Positions 1-9,883 are shown, counted from the stretch's first letter. The stretch: DNA of 64,000 nucleotides from Rhodopirellula baltica SH 1 (GCF_000196115.1 NC_005027.1:2728001-2792000); one strand, 5' to 3'. Notes: generated by a model not told the origin, from the letters alone. A program made the numbers and translations.

Positions 1-355
1 CAGCGTGCACGGACTTTTCATTGTTGTCATCGATCACGAAGTTGAAACGACTCCCACCACTAAACCGGAAGTCAAACGACACATGAAGATCGCCAAACTC
101 CATTTGCTTTCGCATGGTGGAACCATGGTCGTCCCGAACTTGTTCGCCAAACAAAACCCCGTCGCGAATGTTCCATCCGGCCTCCATCCCACGTCCGGTC
201 CGGTATCCTTCGCCCAATTTCGAACGACCTTCGAAATCATCCTCGAATAAGACAGGTGTATCGGGCGCCGCCGAGGATGCATCGTCAGCGACAACCGCAG
301 AAAGCGACGACAACACAATCGTAGTGAATGCGATGGAGAGCAAAGTTCGAGACAT
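1..355 (-). CDS. Exported DUF1080-like (concanavalin-fold) protein, partial at left edge
   Basis: The gene reads leftwards from an ATG at 355 and has no stop before base 1, so 118 codons of the N-terminal part are visible. A hydrophobic signal peptide (MSRTLLSIAF, then a Leu/Ser/Ala stretch ending near VVADDASS) predicts export. The following LFEDDFEG, GWNIRDGVLFGE and VSFDFRFSGGSRFNF segments resemble the beta-sandwich of DUF1080/3-keto-disaccharide hydrolase proteins. It lies 75 bases downstream of another DUF1080 gene on the same strand, so the two may be co-transcribed. The catalytic half is outside the window, so the substrate is unknown. Confidence 0.7.
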   Translation of the reverse strand, partial: MSRTLLSIAFTTIVLSSLSAVVADDASSAAPDTPVLFEDDFEGRSKLGEGYRTGRGMEAGWNIRDGVLFGEQVRDDHGSTMRKQMEFGDLHVSFDFRFSGGSRFNFVIDDNNEKSVHA

Positions 356-430
356 GGTTTGCGATGGGTTCGAGAATAGAGAGAGTGATGGAAGGACAAT
401 GGTGCAGAGGTCGGCACCTCGCTGAATTCG

Positions 431-1444
431 CTACGGGTCCGTTGGCGATCGTGGAACGATCCAAATGTTGCGGAACCGATTGGGATTGCCGTGGTTTTGA
501 AGGTAGATCGGTCCTTCGCCCACCTCGGGTCGCGGCCCCGCCGGACCGCCGCCGGTTCCGCTGGGCAATTCAACTTGATCGTGAAGCAAGACCCCATTTT
601 GGGTCACCGAGATGACCGCGGGCGTGACTTTCTTTCCGTTCTCAAATCTCGCCGCGGTGAACTCAATTTCCATGCTCTGCCACGACAACGGCGGCAAGCA
701 GACATTCCAATCGGCTTCGCGAATTCCGTAGATGCTTCCGCACCAAGTGTTGACGGGTTTCAATATGTCCATGTCTTGCCAGGCCCGAGGATCGGGATCC
801 AAACCGAAGTTGTCCGATATCTGGACTTCATAAGCCCCTACCGCAAAGACGCCACTGTTGCCGCGATGTGGATGGCTGATCGGTGGCTCGGGTTTCAAAG
901 GGATCATGAACTCGAGGTAGAGCCGAAAGTCCCGGAACGTGTCCTTGGTTCGCGCCCCGGCTTTGAGAACGCCATCCTCAATCTTGCCATTCTGCCACGC
1001 CTGAGTGTTGCTGCCATCGAACAACACAATCGCGTCGGCCGGTGGCTTCTTTCCAACGACCGCTGCACTGCGATCAACCTTTTGCCAGCCCGCGACACGC
1101 GACTCGATCCCTTCGCGATCCAACCACTCGTGCACAATCGGTTTGCCAATCCATCCGGTGCCGGGGAACCCACCATCGTAAATGGAAACGTAGAAACGAC
1201 CTTCGGATGGCGTGACCTGCATCGCCCGATCGTCTTGGACAAATTCACCCACAAAATCAAAACCATCCCATTCCATTGAGGCCTTGGCAGCGTCTGTCCA
1301 AACAGCAGCATCGGGGTACGGCTGAATCTTGGGTTTGCTTTGGGACGGGTGGTCCTCCGCCGATATCCCCAATCCGGAGCCGCAAATAATCCAGGCGCAC
1401 ACGATGTAGCGGACGTTGGGCAGCAGAGAACGATTCAAAAACAT
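431..1444 (-). CDS. DUF1080 (3-keto-disaccharide hydrolase-type) exported protein
   Basis: This is a 337-residue product. The ATG at 1444 is preferred over an upstream in-frame start because it opens directly onto a signal peptide (MFLNRSLLPN, then a hydrophobic stretch ending near GLGISA). The body carries the DUF1080 hallmarks IVLFDGSNTQAWQNGKIEDG, HRGNSGVFAVGAYEVQISD and a C-terminal GPIYLQNHGNPNRFRNIW. The family adopts a concanavalin-like fold, and some members hydrolyse 3-keto-glycosides outside the cytoplasm. The Gfo/Idh/MocA gene lies 74 bases upstream on the same strand. Because Gfo/Idh enzymes can make 3-keto sugars, joint action is a reasonable inference, but the substrate cannot be read from sequence. 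Confidence 0.85.
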   Translation of the reverse strand: MFLNRSLLPNVRYIVCAWIICGSGLGISAEDHPSQSKPKIQPYPDAAVWTDAAKASMEWDGFDFVGEFVQDDRAMQVTPSEGRFYVSIYDGGFPGTGWIGKPIVHEWLDREGIESRVAGWQKVDRSAAVVGKKPPADAIVLFDGSNTQAWQNGKIEDGVLKAGARTKDTFRDFRLYLEFMIPLKPEPPISHPHRGNSGVFAVGAYEVQISDNFGLDPDPRAWQDMDILKPVNTWCGSIYGIREADWNVCLPPLSWQSMEIEFTAARFENGKKVTPAVISVTQNGVLLHDQVELPSGTGGGPAGPRPEVGEGPIYLQNHGNPNRFRNIWIVPRSPTDP

Positions 1445-1518
1445 GGGTGAGATAACTGGGTCGGTGGAGAAACGCGTCGAAGGATATCGACTGGGCCAAA
1501 ACGAAACGGCACGAGGAA

Positions 1519-2892
1519 TCACATTTCGATTTCGTAGCCGGCTCGGTATGGTCGTTTCATCATCGCAGCGGCCTGTTCATCCCCCACGACACTTTCGGTT
1601 GCTTGATCCCACTCGACCTTGCGTCCCAACCGGCAACAGATACCGGCCAAGTGGCACACGTTGAGCATTTTCATGTGAGAATGCACGTCGGAAATCGGCA
1701 GCACTCGATTGTCGATCGCGTGCATGAAATTGGCCCAGTGTGCTGGACGATCGTTTCCTTCCATTGGCATCCCGCGATAGATTCTGGCAATCGCGTCTTC
1801 GGCCAGCGGGTTCGTCTTCAAATCCTCGACGGGTTTGCCAACCAGCTTGCCACGATTGACGAAGATTCGGCCGCGTTCGCCTTCAAACAAGATTCCGTTG
1901 TCAACGTCGTGGCGAATGTTCATCTCAACATCGCCATCCGCAAACGCCACCTTCAGATCGAACGCTCGCGCCGTGTTGTAGCGATTGTTTTGCAGCGGCA
2001 TCCCATCTCGAAATTCAACATCGTGTTTCGCAGTCCCATCGACCGACACGGGATCGTTGTTCTGTCCTGCTGCCGCGATTCCCAACATGGCGATGTCGAC
2101 GTGGTGGGCTCCCCAGTCAGTTAGTTTGCCACCGGAATGTTCGTACCACCAACGAAAATGAGTGTGCCCGTTGGTGTAATTCTTGTCCGACCGCTTGGCG
2201 TCTAACGCGTAGCGATATTCCATTTCAGGGCCCGGCCCCAGCCAACGATCCCAATCCAATCCCTCGGGTACCTCCGCCACCGGGATCTCTGGGCTCCATC
2301 CCCCCGCATCAATTCCGACGACCAGGCGTTTGAGTTTGCCGAGTCGTCCTTCCGCGATGATCGCCAGAGCATGATTGAACTTGTCAAAACTGCTGCGCTG
2401 CTGCGTTCCAACTTGCACAACACGTCCGGTCTGCTGCTGGACTTTTCGGACCAGTTTGCCTTCGTCGATCGTCAAAGTCAGCGGCTTTTCGCAATAGGCA
2501 TCTTTGCCCGCCAACATCGCCTCAATCAAAATTTTCGCGTGCCAGTGATCCGGCGTTGAAATCTGAACCAAGTCGATGTCATCACGGGATAGCACCTCGC
2601 GATAGTCGCGAAACAATTCTGCTTTGCCATCACACAGCAACTCGTTGCCATATTTCAGATGCGTTTGGTCCACATCGCACAGCGCGACCAAGTCCGCGAA
2701 TTCTTTGCCCACCGGAGCGGTTCGTGTCCCGTTCCCTCCCACCCCGATCAACGCAAATCGCTTGCGTTCATTCGGTGATTTGGCGAGAGATTGCCGAGCG
2801 GGCAATGCCCATGGAGTCAGGGTCGCCGCAGAAGCAACCCCAACGGTCTTCAAAAAATCACGACGTGAATTGGGTTGGCAAACTGTGTTCAT
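1519..2892 (-). CDS. Tat-exported Gfo/Idh/MocA family oxidoreductase
   Basis: The product has 457 residues from the ATG at 2892; an in-frame start at 2955 would only put extra residues before the signal. A twin-arginine signal (NSRRDFLKTVGVASAATLTP) is near the N-terminus. The Rossmann segment (RFALIGVGGNGTRTAPVG), the STPDHWHAKI segment and the family EKP motif (DAYCEKPLTLT) identify a Gfo/Idh/MocA dehydrogenase. The second domain includes WWYEHSGGKLTDWGAHHVDIA, typical of planctomycete exported members. It probably oxidises a sugar or sugar derivative with a bound NAD(P) cofactor in the periplasm. It sits between a sulfatase and a DUF1080 gene, all on the minus strand. Confidence 0.9.
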   Translation of the reverse strand: MNTVCQPNSRRDFLKTVGVASAATLTPWALPARQSLAKSPNERKRFALIGVGGNGTRTAPVGKEFADLVALCDVDQTHLKYGNELLCDGKAELFRDYREVLSRDDIDLVQISTPDHWHAKILIEAMLAGKDAYCEKPLTLTIDEGKLVRKVQQQTGRVVQVGTQQRSSFDKFNHALAIIAEGRLGKLKRLVVGIDAGGWSPEIPVAEVPEGLDWDRWLGPGPEMEYRYALDAKRSDKNYTNGHTHFRWWYEHSGGKLTDWGAHHVDIAMLGIAAAGQNNDPVSVDGTAKHDVEFRDGMPLQNNRYNTARAFDLKVAFADGDVEMNIRHDVDNGILFEGERGRIFVNRGKLVGKPVEDLKTNPLAEDAIARIYRGMPMEGNDRPAHWANFMHAIDNRVLPISDVHSHMKMLNVCHLAGICCRLGRKVEWDQATESVVGDEQAAAMMKRPYRAGYEIEM

Positions 2893-2982
2893 CAAAGAAA
2901 CCAAACGGAGTGGGGATGGAATGCGATCGTCAAGCGACGAAGACGGTTTGGTCAATCAGCGGATGCCTTGACCAGGACGGCG

Positions 2983-4533
2983 TCACTTCTTTTTCTTTTG
3001 ATTTCGCTGCTGTTCGCGAATCGTCACGCCAGGTCGTTGCATTTTCGAATTCACATCGCGAAAAACCCAAGGTTCCCAAGCTTTGCGAGCGAGTTCCCAT
3101 TGCGTCAGCGTGCGGGTCGGGTACCAACTCGGCCATCCGAATTTCTCGTAGTCGTACTTGTCCGCATTCGCGTGAGCCCATTCGTCCACCGAACCGGCAG
3201 GCAGCGATTCGGGGAAGACATCCAAAGCACGAAAGTCGTCGCTGACGCCTTGATCAAGGATCACCTCATTTCGCCAGCGGGTCAGTTCCTGAAGCATTTC
3301 CTCGCGAACACTGGCGTACTCGGGATCATCCGCGACGTTGTGAACTTCGTGCGGATCCGTTCGCAAGTCGTACAGTTCCAACTCTGGCTTGGACGCGGCG
3401 AAAAAGGCCGCTTGTTCGGGCGTGAGTTCACCACGCATGTGCTTGACGTTCATTTCGGCCAGCACCGGATAGGCCCCTTCCTTGTACTGGTTGTATTGGC
3501 AGTAGGCTCGCTCGGGCATCAAGTTGTGAATCAGCTTGAAATCAGCAGAACGGATCGCTCGCATCGCGTCGTGCGTTTCGTCCATTTTGTCTCGGGCCGC
3601 AAAGACGTACTGCCGATTCCGAACTTCGTCGCTGAACAGATTCTTGCCATGCAGCGGCACGGGTGCTTCGATCCCAGCGGCTTCCAAAATTGTGGCGCAA
3701 ATGTCAATCGACATCACCAAGTCATCGCTGACTTCACCGGGCGAGACTTTTCCTGGCCAACGCATGATCATGGGAATGCGAATCCCACCGTCGTAAAGAA
3801 ATTGCTTTCCGCGAATGTGACATCGACCATGATCGCCGATGAAGAAAACGATTGTGTTGTCAGCAAGGCCTTCGTCGCTCAAACGCTGCAGCAGTTCCCC
3901 CACCTCGCGGTCGACCAATTGCATCTGTTCCAAACCATTCGCCCAATCCCGTCTGACAAAAGGTGTGTCGGGGTAATAAGGCGGCAACTCAACATCTTCG
4001 ATCGCGATGGGCCGCTGCGGGTCACGCTTCCACTGACGGTGAGTGCCACCGAAAGTGATTCGTGCAAAGAAAGGTTGTCCGTCAGCTCGTTGTTTCCAAT
4101 CAGTTCCCCCGAACAATTCGTCCTTCCGATTGGGCACGAAATTGCAGTCGGTCTTGTAGCTCATCAAAGCAGTGAAGTAGCCCGCCTCGGCAAACAGATG
4201 CGGGATCGGACGAACGCCGTGCGGCAACGGTTGCTTATCATATTCGCGGTGTTGATTGGCACCGATGTAGTTCTGATGGAACCCCGTCATCATCGCTGAA
4301 CGCGAGGTCGAACAAACCGGAGAAGTCGTGAAGGCACGCTCGTACCGGATTCCTTCGGAGGCCAGTTTGTCCACGTTTGGGGTGTGAATGCCTTTCGTGC
4401 CGTAACAAGACAGGTCGGCCGACCAATCTTCGATGGTGATCCAAAGGACGTTGGGTCGGTCATCCGCGAACGTGGAAACCGCGTTCACGGCACCGATGGC
4501 GAAAACCAAAAGAGCAGGAAGGATGTATTTCAT
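2983..4533 (-). CDS. Secreted sulfatase with variant CSTSR activation motif
   Basis: The product has 516 residues and starts at the ATG at 4533, which opens on a clear signal peptide (MKYILPALLVFAIGAVNA). It is a type I formylglycine sulfatase of the alkaline-phosphatase superfamily. NVLWITIEDW gives the N-terminal metal site. SPVCSTSRSAM at about residues 71-81 is the activation loop, with Cys74 as the predicted formylglycine. IVFFIGDHGR gives the distal metal ligands. The loop reads C-S-T-S-R, with Thr where the canonical C-x-P-S-R has Pro. It likely removes sulfate esters from marine polysaccharides. The next sulfatase gene lies 57 bases upstream on the same strand. Confidence 0.93.
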   Translation of the reverse strand: MKYILPALLVFAIGAVNAVSTFADDRPNVLWITIEDWSADLSCYGTKGIHTPNVDKLASEGIRYERAFTTSPVCSTSRSAMMTGFHQNYIGANQHREYDKQPLPHGVRPIPHLFAEAGYFTALMSYKTDCNFVPNRKDELFGGTDWKQRADGQPFFARITFGGTHRQWKRDPQRPIAIEDVELPPYYPDTPFVRRDWANGLEQMQLVDREVGELLQRLSDEGLADNTIVFFIGDHGRCHIRGKQFLYDGGIRIPMIMRWPGKVSPGEVSDDLVMSIDICATILEAAGIEAPVPLHGKNLFSDEVRNRQYVFAARDKMDETHDAMRAIRSADFKLIHNLMPERAYCQYNQYKEGAYPVLAEMNVKHMRGELTPEQAAFFAASKPELELYDLRTDPHEVHNVADDPEYASVREEMLQELTRWRNEVILDQGVSDDFRALDVFPESLPAGSVDEWAHANADKYDYEKFGWPSWYPTRTLTQWELARKAWEPWVFRDVNSKMQRPGVTIREQQRNQKKKK

Positions 4534-4590
4534 GGGGAAACTGAAATGGGGTGGGAATGGTGGATGGAAAGGTCCGTCGATCAAGTGGGC

Positions 4591-6072
4591 TCAGTAGGCC
4601 CCGTTTGTTCCGAACATTTCCTTCTTGGATGGACGCGGGCGGACGCGAACGGAATGGTCTGGCTCGCCCGTCACACGGTCAAACTCATCTGGCGTTCGAC
4701 GACTCGGCAGGTAGTCGCCGGTTCGCTCGGTCCAATCGGCGAGTGCTGACTGCAATTGAGCTCGTACAGATTGATAGGCGGGATCATCCAATCGGTTTTG
4801 CAATTCCCCCGGATCACGCTGCAGGTCATAGAGTTCCCACTTCGCGCGAGGTGAGCTGAAACAAGCCTCCTGCTCCGGCGTGAGTTCTCCTGCGTCATGC
4901 AAACGCAACATCGCTTGCCAAGTCAGGCCTCGTCCCGCGTCAGCGGATGGTGTCGGAGGCAGATCGACATAGTCGTTGCGAATCAATTTGTATTGCTGCG
5001 TCGCAACGGCGCGAGCGTGATCCTCGTAGTCGTGCCAGTGATCTTCCGCGAAGACAAATTCGCGATGCGGTCGCCTGCTGTCTTTCAAAACCGGAACAAA
5101 GCTCCGACTGGATGCAGAGAACGTTTCGCTGCCTTCCACACCAGCCAATTCCAGGAATGTCGCACCGATATCGACCGCGCTGACCAAGGCCTCCGTTGTC
5201 TTGCCACGCTTGACTTGATCGGGATAGCGAACGATCCACGGAGTGCGAATGCCTCCGTCGTAGAGCGACGTCTTGTCCCGAGGAAACGGACGTCCATTGT
5301 CGCTGATGAATAGAATGACCGTGTTGTCAGCGACACCTTGTTCGGCCAGCTTCCGCATGACCTTGCCGACGTAGGAATCCAGACGACCAATCTCGTCATA
5401 GTAAAGCCGCAGGTCTTCGCGAACATCAGCCACATCCGGAAGGTGAGCCGGAACGATGACATCATCGTGCGTGTGAGGTGGATCCAATGCACCGTCGTTG
5501 TATTCGCGGTGTGGGTCCAGAGCCGCCAACCACAGGAAAAACGGTTGATCTTTAGGACGTTCCTCACAGGCTCGCTCCCAATCTTCGCATCCGCTGGGCT
5601 GCGCCGCGATCATTTTCGCGGGCTGGCCGTCTTTACCGGACGGCAAAACAAAACCAGCTGTGGAGGCTTCATAGATTTTGTCAAAGTGGTCGCGAACGGC
5701 GTCACCCATGTGCCACTTGCCAGCCGCGGCGGTGTAGTAACCGGAAGACTGCAGACGTTCGACAAACGTGTCACTGTCATCGGGCAAAGGCCAATGCAGT
5801 TGTTCGGCACCGGTGTTGTGCGGGTACTTGCCCGTGATGATGCTCGCACGGGACGGGCTGCATGAATTGGTGGTCAGGTAAGCGTGCTTGAAACGCATGC
5901 CTTCCGCCGCCAGACGATCAATGTTGGGAGTTCGAATCGCTGGATGCCCATAGGCTCCGCAATCGTCCCAGTTCATGTCATCCGCGATGATCAGAACGAT
6001 GTTGGGAGGGGACTGAGCCATCACGGACGAGGTGAGGCAACAAGCAAGCAAAGCAACAAAGAATCGGTGCAC
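4591..6072 (-). CDS. Secreted sulfatase with canonical CSPSR motif
   Basis: The frame is open to a TTG at 6126. A GTG at 6072 opens directly on an ideal signal peptide (HRFFVALLACCLTSSVMA followed by QSPPNI), so it is chosen, giving 493 residues; 6126 remains possible. NIVLIIADDMNWDDCGAYG supplies the metal-binding aspartates, TTNSCSPSRASI the formylglycine Cys in the canonical C-S-P-S-R context, and VILFISDNGRPF the distal site. It is a periplasmic or extracellular sulfate ester hydrolase. It is the first sulfatase of a tandem pair on the minus strand, 57 bases before the next. Confidence 0.92.
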   Translation of the reverse strand: MHRFFVALLACCLTSSVMAQSPPNIVLIIADDMNWDDCGAYGHPAIRTPNIDRLAAEGMRFKHAYLTTNSCSPSRASIITGKYPHNTGAEQLHWPLPDDSDTFVERLQSSGYYTAAAGKWHMGDAVRDHFDKIYEASTAGFVLPSGKDGQPAKMIAAQPSGCEDWERACEERPKDQPFFLWLAALDPHREYNDGALDPPHTHDDVIVPAHLPDVADVREDLRLYYDEIGRLDSYVGKVMRKLAEQGVADNTVILFISDNGRPFPRDKTSLYDGGIRTPWIVRYPDQVKRGKTTEALVSAVDIGATFLELAGVEGSETFSASSRSFVPVLKDSRRPHREFVFAEDHWHDYEDHARAVATQQYKLIRNDYVDLPPTPSADAGRGLTWQAMLRLHDAGELTPEQEACFSSPRAKWELYDLQRDPGELQNRLDDPAYQSVRAQLQSALADWTERTGDYLPSRRTPDEFDRVTGEPDHSVRVRPRPSKKEMFGTNGAY

Positions 6073-6432
6073 GAGAATCCAGCGGAACAGAGGCGGGCAA
6101 ACGTTCGCAAACTCGGAAGAATGCAAACATCAACGATCAGGCCTCGATACAAAACGCATTGAACCAAAGGAGCGCGTCACGCCCTTGGCAACATCAAAGC
6201 GTTACTGATCAAGCCTTCAACGGCCCGTCAGTCTACACCGATTCAACAAATCTCGCGCCGGTTTGACATCAACCAAAATGAGTTTTCGATGACTTCAAAC
6301 GTATAGATCCTAAGCGGAATCAATCGATTTCTCTCCGCTCATAAAACCAGCGTGTGTCTATACATTTCTAAACACTGCGCTGGCTTGCTTCCACTTACCT
6401 GCCCCAAGACTTCAAACAGTCACATCGGGCTT
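6073..6432. other. Intergenic region upstream of the tandem sulfatases
   Basis: About 360 bases separate the sulfatase start (306 if the TTG start is used) from the stop of the SGNH hydrolase. I see no convincing coding frame or RNA. It is AT-richer than its surroundings, particularly around 6250-6400, and probably holds the promoter for the minus-strand sulfatase run. No specific promoter box can be assigned confidently. Confidence 0.4.
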
Positions 6433-7581
6433 CTACTGATTTCCCATTGCTTTGCGAAGCACGGGATCAAACACGTCGGCCTGACGCATAAAGCCAAGGT
6501 CGCTGGCGTGAGAGCCATCGGTCGCGCCGTCGCCATCGGTTCCATACAGTTCATCGCCAGCGATGTAGTGCAGTCCAGTCACACCGTCGGCCAACAGGGT
6601 TTTGTAGGCTTCTTGCAAAGCCTGATGATTCGCGGTGTGATGAGCATCACGTGCGGGCAAGATCCAACTGTTCGTGTTCCGGCGATCTTCCACCAACACA
6701 ATCGGCGTGTTGGGCTTTGCCTTGCGAATCTGCTTGACCAACGGAACGCATTTTTCGGACACCATCGCCGCGTTCATGTTGGGCAAGCAGTCGATCACAT
6801 AGACCGCAGCGTCGACTTGGACCAAGAACTCTCCGACTTCAGCATCCATCTTGCCGTTGCCGGAAAAGCCAAGGTTCACGACGGGCTGATCAAAGCGACG
6901 GCCCAAGATCGCGGTGTGGACCATTCCGGGGCGACTGGCACAGGCACCGTGCGTGATGCTAGTTCCGTAGAACACGATCGGCTTCTCACGTGTCGGCAAC
7001 TGTTCAAACTTGCTGTCCGGTGAAACTCCAATTTTCAAAGACTCGATCCCGTTGTACAGCGGAAGGTACGCGGCGTACTCTCGCATCCCCGGTGCCAATG
7101 AATCGATGACCTTGGTTTTGACCTCTTGCGATGTCGGGCGAGTGACCTGCACCCAACGCCAATTGCCTTCCCCGTCGCGAGCATAGAAGTCGACGCCGCT
7201 GACTCCGGTTGCCGGCATGTGCGGCATCGCCAGATTGCTGTTGAGCAATTTGTAGTGAGCGTGAAGGGCAGTGGAATCTGTTTTGAAGCGAACCATCATG
7301 CCCGCCGAATGACGACTCAGGTTCCAAACGTTTGATGTCACCGAACCGTTCGCGGACGCCGGGAATCGATCGAACCATCTCGCCCGTTCTTGATCGGGCA
7401 AAATTCTGCCTTCGATATTCTGTTCCGCCACGTCGTACCATGCGACGCCGCCTTCGACCGTTCGCCCGGTTGCCATCTCCGGATCCAACTTGCCTATCGA
7501 GCCGGCAACCTTCTCTTGAGCCTCAACCGGGACGACAAACCAAGGCAACACAGCGACGAGGACGAACCAACGAATCTTCAT
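6433..7581 (-). CDS. Exported SGNH/GDSL-type hydrolase
   Basis: The product has 382 residues from the ATG at 7581, which begins a signal peptide (MKIRWFVLVAVLPWFVVPVEA). An N-terminal beta-rich domain of about 170 residues precedes the SGNH catalytic domain. Block I is FYGTSITHGACASRPG with the nucleophilic Ser, block II is NLGFSGNGKMD, and the C-terminal catalytic pair lies in DGSHASDLG. The architecture fits planctomycete and Bacteroidetes SGNH esterases that deacylate glycans. It may remove acetyl or similar groups alongside the neighbouring sulfatases; the substrate is inferred only from context. Confidence 0.85.
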   Translation of the reverse strand: MKIRWFVLVAVLPWFVVPVEAQEKVAGSIGKLDPEMATGRTVEGGVAWYDVAEQNIEGRILPDQERARWFDRFPASANGSVTSNVWNLSRHSAGMMVRFKTDSTALHAHYKLLNSNLAMPHMPATGVSGVDFYARDGEGNWRWVQVTRPTSQEVKTKVIDSLAPGMREYAAYLPLYNGIESLKIGVSPDSKFEQLPTREKPIVFYGTSITHGACASRPGMVHTAILGRRFDQPVVNLGFSGNGKMDAEVGEFLVQVDAAVYVIDCLPNMNAAMVSEKCVPLVKQIRKAKPNTPIVLVEDRRNTNSWILPARDAHHTANHQALQEAYKTLLADGVTGLHYIAGDELYGTDGDGATDGSHASDLGFMRQADVFDPVLRKAMGNQ

Positions 7582-7772
7582 CTGGAAAAACTTTCTGATG
7601 CGGGGCAGGGGAGGGGGGAAGGCGATGGATCCCATTGCAGATCAATCCCGCTTCGTTTGCGATGCAAAGAAGCGGCTGACTAACATAGTCGCCCCGACGC
7701 TCTCCATGTCGGCCGGGAAAACGGAGCAGGGCAGGGCGGCTTTGTAGGAACAGGCCCCTGAGTGCACCTAGC

Positions 7773-8366
7773 TCACCCCTGGTTGATCCGGCTTCCCAAT
7801 GATTTCAACCGGAATGCAAACGCGATCATTGCGATGCTGGAGATGATCGCCAACGCGCCCAAAATCCTGACCAGCGTCAGCCCGAATCCCATCGGCGCGA
7901 CCAACAGAGCGATCCCAATCAACACGGAAAGGATGCCGGCCAAGATCAACCAACCTTCGCCTTCAATGTGCCGGCGGTCTTGAATCGCGGCCGCGATCTC
8001 GACCACACCGGAAACGACCACCATCGCACCAATGACGCTGATCACAATCGTCGCGGTCAATCCAGCAACCAACATCGGATTGGCAAACACAAATGTGCCG
8101 GCCAAAACTTCGATCACACCTCGAACGATCGTCCCCGTTCTTGACGGCGTGTCACCAATGACTCCCGCGATGATCGCCATGACACCATCAAACGCCAAGA
8201 AGAATCCGGCGACCTGAGCAAACGTTGCCAATGTCATCCCGGGCTGAAACAACGCATAGATCCCGAGAACCAAAAGCAACAAGCCTCGGATCAGCGGCAG
8301 CCACCAGAGCGACGCCACATCCACCAGCACGTTCCTCATTGCGTCCTTCGGTTCTAAATCAGACAT
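7773..8366 (-). CDS. HdeD/DUF308 family membrane protein
   Basis: The product has 197 residues and about six hydrophobic segments arranged in pairs, for example PLIRGLLLLVLGIYALF, ATFAQVAGFFLAFDGVMAII, IVRGVIEVLAGTFVFANP and GWLILAGILSVLIGIALLV. This pattern, with short polar linkers and Gly-rich helices, is typical of the HdeD/DUF308 family, linked in enterobacteria to acid-stress tolerance. The role here is not known. It is divergent from the SYLF gene across about 400 bases. Confidence 0.85.
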   Translation of the reverse strand: MSDLEPKDAMRNVLVDVASLWWLPLIRGLLLLVLGIYALFQPGMTLATFAQVAGFFLAFDGVMAIIAGVIGDTPSRTGTIVRGVIEVLAGTFVFANPMLVAGLTATIVISVIGAMVVVSGVVEIAAAIQDRRHIEGEGWLILAGILSVLIGIALLVAPMGFGLTLVRILGALAIISSIAMIAFAFRLKSLGSRINQG

Positions 8367-8772
8367 GCTTCGATTTCCCTAAGTCTTGAAGTTGGTTCGC
8401 GTGCTTGCTGAGCCAAGCTGGCTATGCCGATGTGATCTCGCTCAGCCTTTCGCGACAGTGACGACTCCAATCTTCCCACTTTAAGAGCAGCAATCCAAGC
8501 GACGAACGAGTTTTCACCAATTCGGTCGACTGGTTTTTAAGGACACGGTTCGGCACAACTCAATGAACTTTGATGTTCTTCGCGGAGAGCATTCTTTCTC
8601 AATCGTGGGGCAGGGCACGGCGGATGGAGTAGCCTGAATCTGGATTGGGCTCCACAATGGCACGGGAACCGCGTCGGTCGCTGCAATGCGATGTTCAATC
8701 GCAGCGGTCGCAACCAACTCACCCGATCAGAAGTTCACGACCGAAATCGATCTCACCAAAGGAATGTGCACG
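8367..8772. other. Divergent intergenic region between hdeD-like and SYLF genes
   Basis: These 406 bases separate two divergently transcribed genes and should hold both promoters. Short open frames on the minus strand between about 8514 and 8722 have no recognisable signal or domain and look like chance frames. I see no clear hairpin, repeat or RNA gene. Confidence 0.4.
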
Positions 8773-9825
8773 ATGGAGCCTTCGACCCAACCGCAATTTC
8801 GTTTTGCTCGCCGGATCGCGATGACGACTGCCATTGTGCTGATCGGATGGACGCAATCCGTGACCGCCCAGCTCATCGAAGAACAAACCATTCAGTCCGC
8901 GACGGCGGTTTTGAATGAAACCATGTCGACGCCGCTGAGCCAAATCCCCGCACAAATGTTGCAGGACTGCCACGGGGTTGCGATCGTTCCCAATGTGATC
9001 AAAGGCAGCTTCATCGTTGGGGCTCGACACGGCAAAGGACTGCTGTTCATCCGTGATCCCGATGGAACTTGGCACGCCCCGGTATTCATCACCCTGACGG
9101 GCGGCAATGTCGGCTGGCAAGTCGGCGTGCAAGCTTCCGACATCATCTTGGTCTTCAAAACAGCGCGCAGCGTGCAAGGCATCTTGTCGGGCAAACTCAC
9201 GCTGGGTGGTGACGCATCCGCGGCAGCGGGCCCGGTCGGACGCCAAGCCGCCGTGGCCACCGATGGGCAATTGCAAGCGGAGATCTACACCTACTCTCGC
9301 AGCCGCGGCCTATTCGCCGGAGTCTCCATTGACGGAACGGTGCTTCGAGTCGATCAAGTCGCGACGGGTATGTACTACCAAAGCCCCGCTCCCGGCCAAC
9401 CGGTCGTGATCCCACCTTCGGCGGCCCAACTGACGCAAACCATCGCACGCTATGCGGACCAACAGGCCCAGGTCACTCCGCCGGAACCGCAATCACAATT
9501 CGCTCAACAATACCGAAGTGATCGACCAGCGGTGCTGCAAGATCAGTTGCTTCAAATCGCTCCGGAACTATTCAAGCTATTGGATCCTCAATGGACCGCT
9601 CACTTGGCACTGCCACTGTCCGCCAACCCGAACGAAGCCCCTGATCCAAAGGCGTTGGCAGCCACAGTCGCACGCTATGACCAAGTCGCTCAAGACCCAC
9701 AGTATGCTTCCTTAGCAGGACGTCCTGAGTTTCAATCCGTCTACAGTCTGTTGAAGCACTATCAACACGCGCTGACCCCCAACGCCCAAACGATCCAGCT
9801 TCCACCACCACCGGGCACTCGTTGA
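8773..9825 (+). CDS. Exported SYLF-domain (Ysc84-like) lipid-binding protein
   Basis: The product has 350 residues. The ATG at 8773 is chosen because AAAGGA lies 9 bases upstream and the following residues form a signal peptide (ARRIAMTTAIVLIGWTQSVTA). The SYLF domain covers roughly residues 40-220: IPAQMLQDCHGVAIVPNVIK, GSFIVGARHGKGLLFIRD, VGVQASDIILVFKT and YSRSRGLFAGVSIDGTVL are characteristic. SYLF proteins bind phosphoinositides or other lipids in eukaryotes; bacterial roles are poorly defined. The Gln/Pro-rich region of about 130 residues after the domain has no recognised fold. Confidence 0.88.
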   Translation: MEPSTQPQFRFARRIAMTTAIVLIGWTQSVTAQLIEEQTIQSATAVLNETMSTPLSQIPAQMLQDCHGVAIVPNVIKGSFIVGARHGKGLLFIRDPDGTWHAPVFITLTGGNVGWQVGVQASDIILVFKTARSVQGILSGKLTLGGDASAAAGPVGRQAAVATDGQLQAEIYTYSRSRGLFAGVSIDGTVLRVDQVATGMYYQSPAPGQPVVIPPSAAQLTQTIARYADQQAQVTPPEPQSQFAQQYRSDRPAVLQDQLLQIAPELFKLLDPQWTAHLALPLSANPNEAPDPKALAATVARYDQVAQDPQYASLAGRPEFQSVYSLLKHYQHALTPNAQTIQLPPPPGTR

Positions 9826-9883
9826 TTATCCTCGAATCGATTCCATTGCCCCATCAGCCCAACATTCCTAGCGAATTTGCCGA

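Noticed and set aside
34-597. Minus-strand frame of 187 codons across the left end
   Set aside because: It overlaps the signal-peptide-bearing partial gene and the DUF1080 gene in another frame and has no domain-like sequence.
2875-4299. Long plus-strand frame of 474 codons
   Set aside because: It is antisense to the CSTSR sulfatase, whose motifs and signal peptide are clear; the frame is a codon-bias shadow.
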